Positions 62,274-64,000 of a stretch of DNA of 64,000 nucleotides are shown here, in pieces. Location of the stretch: NCBI GenBank assembly GCA_030432695.1, contig JAUILN010000003.1:310001-374000 (forward strand). The letters run 5' to 3'. Numbering within the stretch: position 1 is the first letter of the stretch; every line of letters begins with the position of its first letter. This DNA comes from a bacterium (GTDB lineage Bacteria; Planctomycetota; UBA1135; UBA2386). The notes under the pieces are model-generated. The model was not told the DNA's origin, did no database searches, and saw only the letters and a list, made by a program, of their open reading frames with translations. The position numbers were made by a program, and so were the translations under genes.

Positions 62274-64000
62274 TCAGCCGGTGCGCGCGCGCATCCAACC
62301 GAGCAGGCCGCCGCTTCGCAACACTTCCACCTCGTGCGCCGACAGGCCGTGGCGGCAGCGCACCAACCGATCCCTGGTGACGTTGCGCACCTCGACCTCG
62401 TCGCCCGCGGCGAGTTGACCCGGCCAGTCGTCGACAGCCAGCCGATCACCGACACCGAAGGCCTCTGCCGCCGCACCGTCGGCGCAGCACAGCGGCAGCA
62501 CGCCGAAGTTGATCAGGTTGCGGCGATGGATCCGCGCGAAGCCGTCGGCGACGACCACGCGCAGGCCGAGGTGGCGCGGGGCCAGGGCAGCGTGCTCCCG
62601 GCTGGAGCCCTGGCCGTAGTTCGCGCCGCCGACGATCGCGTGACCGCCATTTTCCAACGCCTCGCGGGCATGCTCGACGTAGTCCGGGTCGACGTCGCGG
62701 AACGCGAACTCGGCGATCTTCGGGATGTTGCTGCGGTAGGGCAGCACCTCGGCGCCGGCCGGCAGGATCTCGTCGGTGGAGATGTCGGCAGGGGCGGTGA
62801 GCACCACCTCGACCGAGAAGTCGTCCGGCGGTGGCTCGAGGTCGGGCAGCGTGACGATGTTGGGGCCCTTCACCAACTCGATCTGCCGGGCCTGTTCCGG
62901 CGCGGGCGGTCGCTCGAACAGTGCGTCGTCGTCGCGGGCCGGCTCCTCCGACAGGCTGAGCTCGCGCGGCACGACGTCGCCGTCGCGCGGGTCGGTGATC
63001 ACGCCGCGCAGTGCCGAGGCGGTGGCGGTCTCCGGCGAGACCAGGTGAACGGCATCTTCCTGGGTGCCCGAGCGGCCGGGGAAGTTGCGCGGCACGGTGC
63101 GTAGGCTGATGCGGTCGCTCGCCGGAGCCTGCCCCATGCCGATGCAGCCGTTGCAGCCGGTCTGGTGCAGGCGCGCGCCGGCGGCCAGCAGGTCGAGGAG
63201 GTGGCCGTCGCGGGTCAGCTCCTCGAGGATGCGCCGGCTCGCCGGGTTGACGTCGAACGACACCCCCGGCGCGACGCGACGACCCCGCACCATCCGGGCC
63301 GCAACGGCGAAGTCTCGGTAGCCCGGGTTCGCCGATGAGCCGAGGTAGGCCTGGGCGATCGGCCGACCGGCGACCTCGCGGACGGTGCACACGTTGCCCG
63401 GTGAACTCGGCAGCGCGACCATCGGCTCGAGTTCGTCGAGGACGACGACCTCTCCGGCGTCGTATTCGGCGCCGGGGTCGGCGCGCAACTGCGTGAAGTC
63501 GTGCGCGCGGCCGTTGCGGCGCAGGAACACCTCGGTCGCGGCATCGGCCGGGAACACGCTGGTGGCGCAGCCGATCTCGGTGCCCATGTTGGCGACCACG
63601 TGGCGGTCCATCGCGGTGAGCCAGGCGAGGCCCGGGCCGTCGTACTCGAACACCCAGCCGTTGCCGCCCTCGACTCCGTGGCGACGCAGCAACTCCAGCA
63701 CGAGGTCCTTGGCGCTGACCCCGCGGGGGAAGCGACCGCGCAGGTGGATCTGCCGGACCTTCGGCATCGGCAGGCGGTAGGGTTCGCCAGCGATCGCCAG
63801 CGCGACCTCGATGCCGCCGGCGCCGAACGCGAGCATGCCGAGCGCGCCGGCCGCGGGCGTATGGCTGTCCGAGCCGAGCAGCGTCTTGCCGGGACGACCG
63901 AAGCGCTCCTGATGCACCGGATGACTCACGCCGTTGCCGGGTTGGCTGTAGATCAGTCCGAAGCGGCGGCAGGCGCTGCGCAGGAACACGTGGTCGTCGG
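62274..64000 (-). CDS. Aconitate hydratase (Aquifex-type putative aconitase), 5' truncated by the window
   Basis: The frame remains open to the end of the window, giving at least 575 residues. Aconitase/IPMI features: GSDSHTPAAGALGMLAFGAG (active-site His, Ser), GTEIGCATSVFPAD (first cluster cysteine region), CNGCIGMGQAPASD (two further Fe-S cysteines), and the C-terminal swivel domain with NYGQGSSREHAALAPRHLG and NLINFGVLPL. The three cysteines needed for the 4Fe-4S cluster are present. It interconverts citrate and isocitrate in the TCA cycle; homoaconitase or IPM dehydratase is less likely because large and swivel domains are on one chain. The N-terminus is outside the window. Confidence 0.93.
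   Translation of the reverse strand, partial: DDHVFLRSACRRFGLIYSQPGNGVSHPVHQERFGRPGKTLLGSDSHTPAAGALGMLAFGAGGIEVALAIAGEPYRLPMPKVRQIHLRGRFPRGVSAKDLVLELLRRHGVEGGNGWVFEYDGPGLAWLTAMDRHVVANMGTEIGCATSVFPADAATEVFLRRNGRAHDFTQLRADPGAEYDAGEVVVLDELEPMVALPSSPGNVCTVREVAGRPIAQAYLGSSANPGYRDFAVAARMVRGRRVAPGVSFDVNPASRRILEELTRDGHLLDLLAAGARLHQTGCNGCIGMGQAPASDRISLRTVPRNFPGRSGTQEDAVHLVSPETATASALRGVITDPRDGDVVPRELSLSEEPARDDDALFERPPAPEQARQIELVKGPNIVTLPDLEPPPDDFSVEVVLTAPADISTDEILPAGAEVLPYRSNIPKIAEFAFRDVDPDYVEHAREALENGGHAIVGGANYGQGSSREHAALAPRHLGLRVVVADGFARIHRRNLINFGVLPLCCADGAAAEAFGVGDRLAVDDWPGQLAAGDEVEVRNVTRDRLVRCRHGLSAHEVEVLRSGGLLGWMRARTG

Overview
This 64 kb window is very GC-rich bacterial chromosome, almost fully coding, with many ATGA/GTGA start-stop overlaps. 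The likely source is a planctomycete (Planctomycetota, possibly the high-GC marine Poly30-type lineages). The clues are a PA14-plus-cytochrome-c lipoprotein beside a secreted propeller protein, an ECF sigma factor fused to carboxypeptidase-regulatory repeats, FG-GAP repeat proteins, and several secreted proteins that share one short C-terminal module. This placement is inferred from gene content only; there is no rRNA marker in the window.

Layout. 1-7.2 kb: an exopolysaccharide/regulatory cluster with a truncated CpsD-like ATPase, a Wzy/ligase-type membrane protein, an NtrC-type sigma-54 activator, a response-regulator/sugar-transferase fusion, a hexapeptide-like protein, and a Ser/Thr kinase with a PP2C phosphatase. 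7.3-11.3 kb: a five-haem-motif lipoprotein and its propeller partner. 11.4-17.9 kb: a CNNM/CBS protein, a HIT protein, a TPR protein, a membrane-anchored trypsin-like protease and RibBA. 18.0-23.1 kb: a tight operon of ECF sigma factor, anti-sigma factor, a small membrane protein, a PilM/GspL-like protein, a GspM/PilO-like protein and a lipoprotein. 23.1-36.2 kb: a coiled-coil protein with a RelE-like C-terminus, a Nudix protein, Aat, CarB, AroB, a membrane protein, an AhpD-like protein, a second Nudix protein, an esterase, FolC and a conserved unknown. 36.2-57.2 kb: an accessory stretch with the sigma-CarboxypepD fusion, a Cys-motif protein of different codon use, secreted proteins, DUF2752 and MBL-like genes, RsgA, an FG-GAP protein, an exported amidotransferase, a HEAT protein and three zinc metalloproteases. 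Between these lie two decayed segments (42,988-43,733 and 51,130-51,776). 57.3-64 kb: housekeeping genes GluQ-RS, a membrane protein, a TrmH-family methyltransferase, RarA, a DUF72 protein and a truncated aconitase.

How parts fit. The first cluster looks like regulated surface polysaccharide production: a sigma-54 activator, a candidate sigma-54 promoter just before the REC-sugar transferase, and a kinase/phosphatase pair. The 18-23 kb operon joins envelope-stress-type regulation to type II secretion/type IV pilus inner-membrane parts. The secreted proteins at 40-57 kb are possible clients of such an export route. The most unusual local structure is 51,130-51,776, where 3' fragments of both flanking genes surround a frameshifted relic of an ATPase plus HNH nuclease pair (Septu/PtuAB-like). 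No tRNA, rRNA, CRISPR array, intact insertion sequence or known riboswitch was seen.
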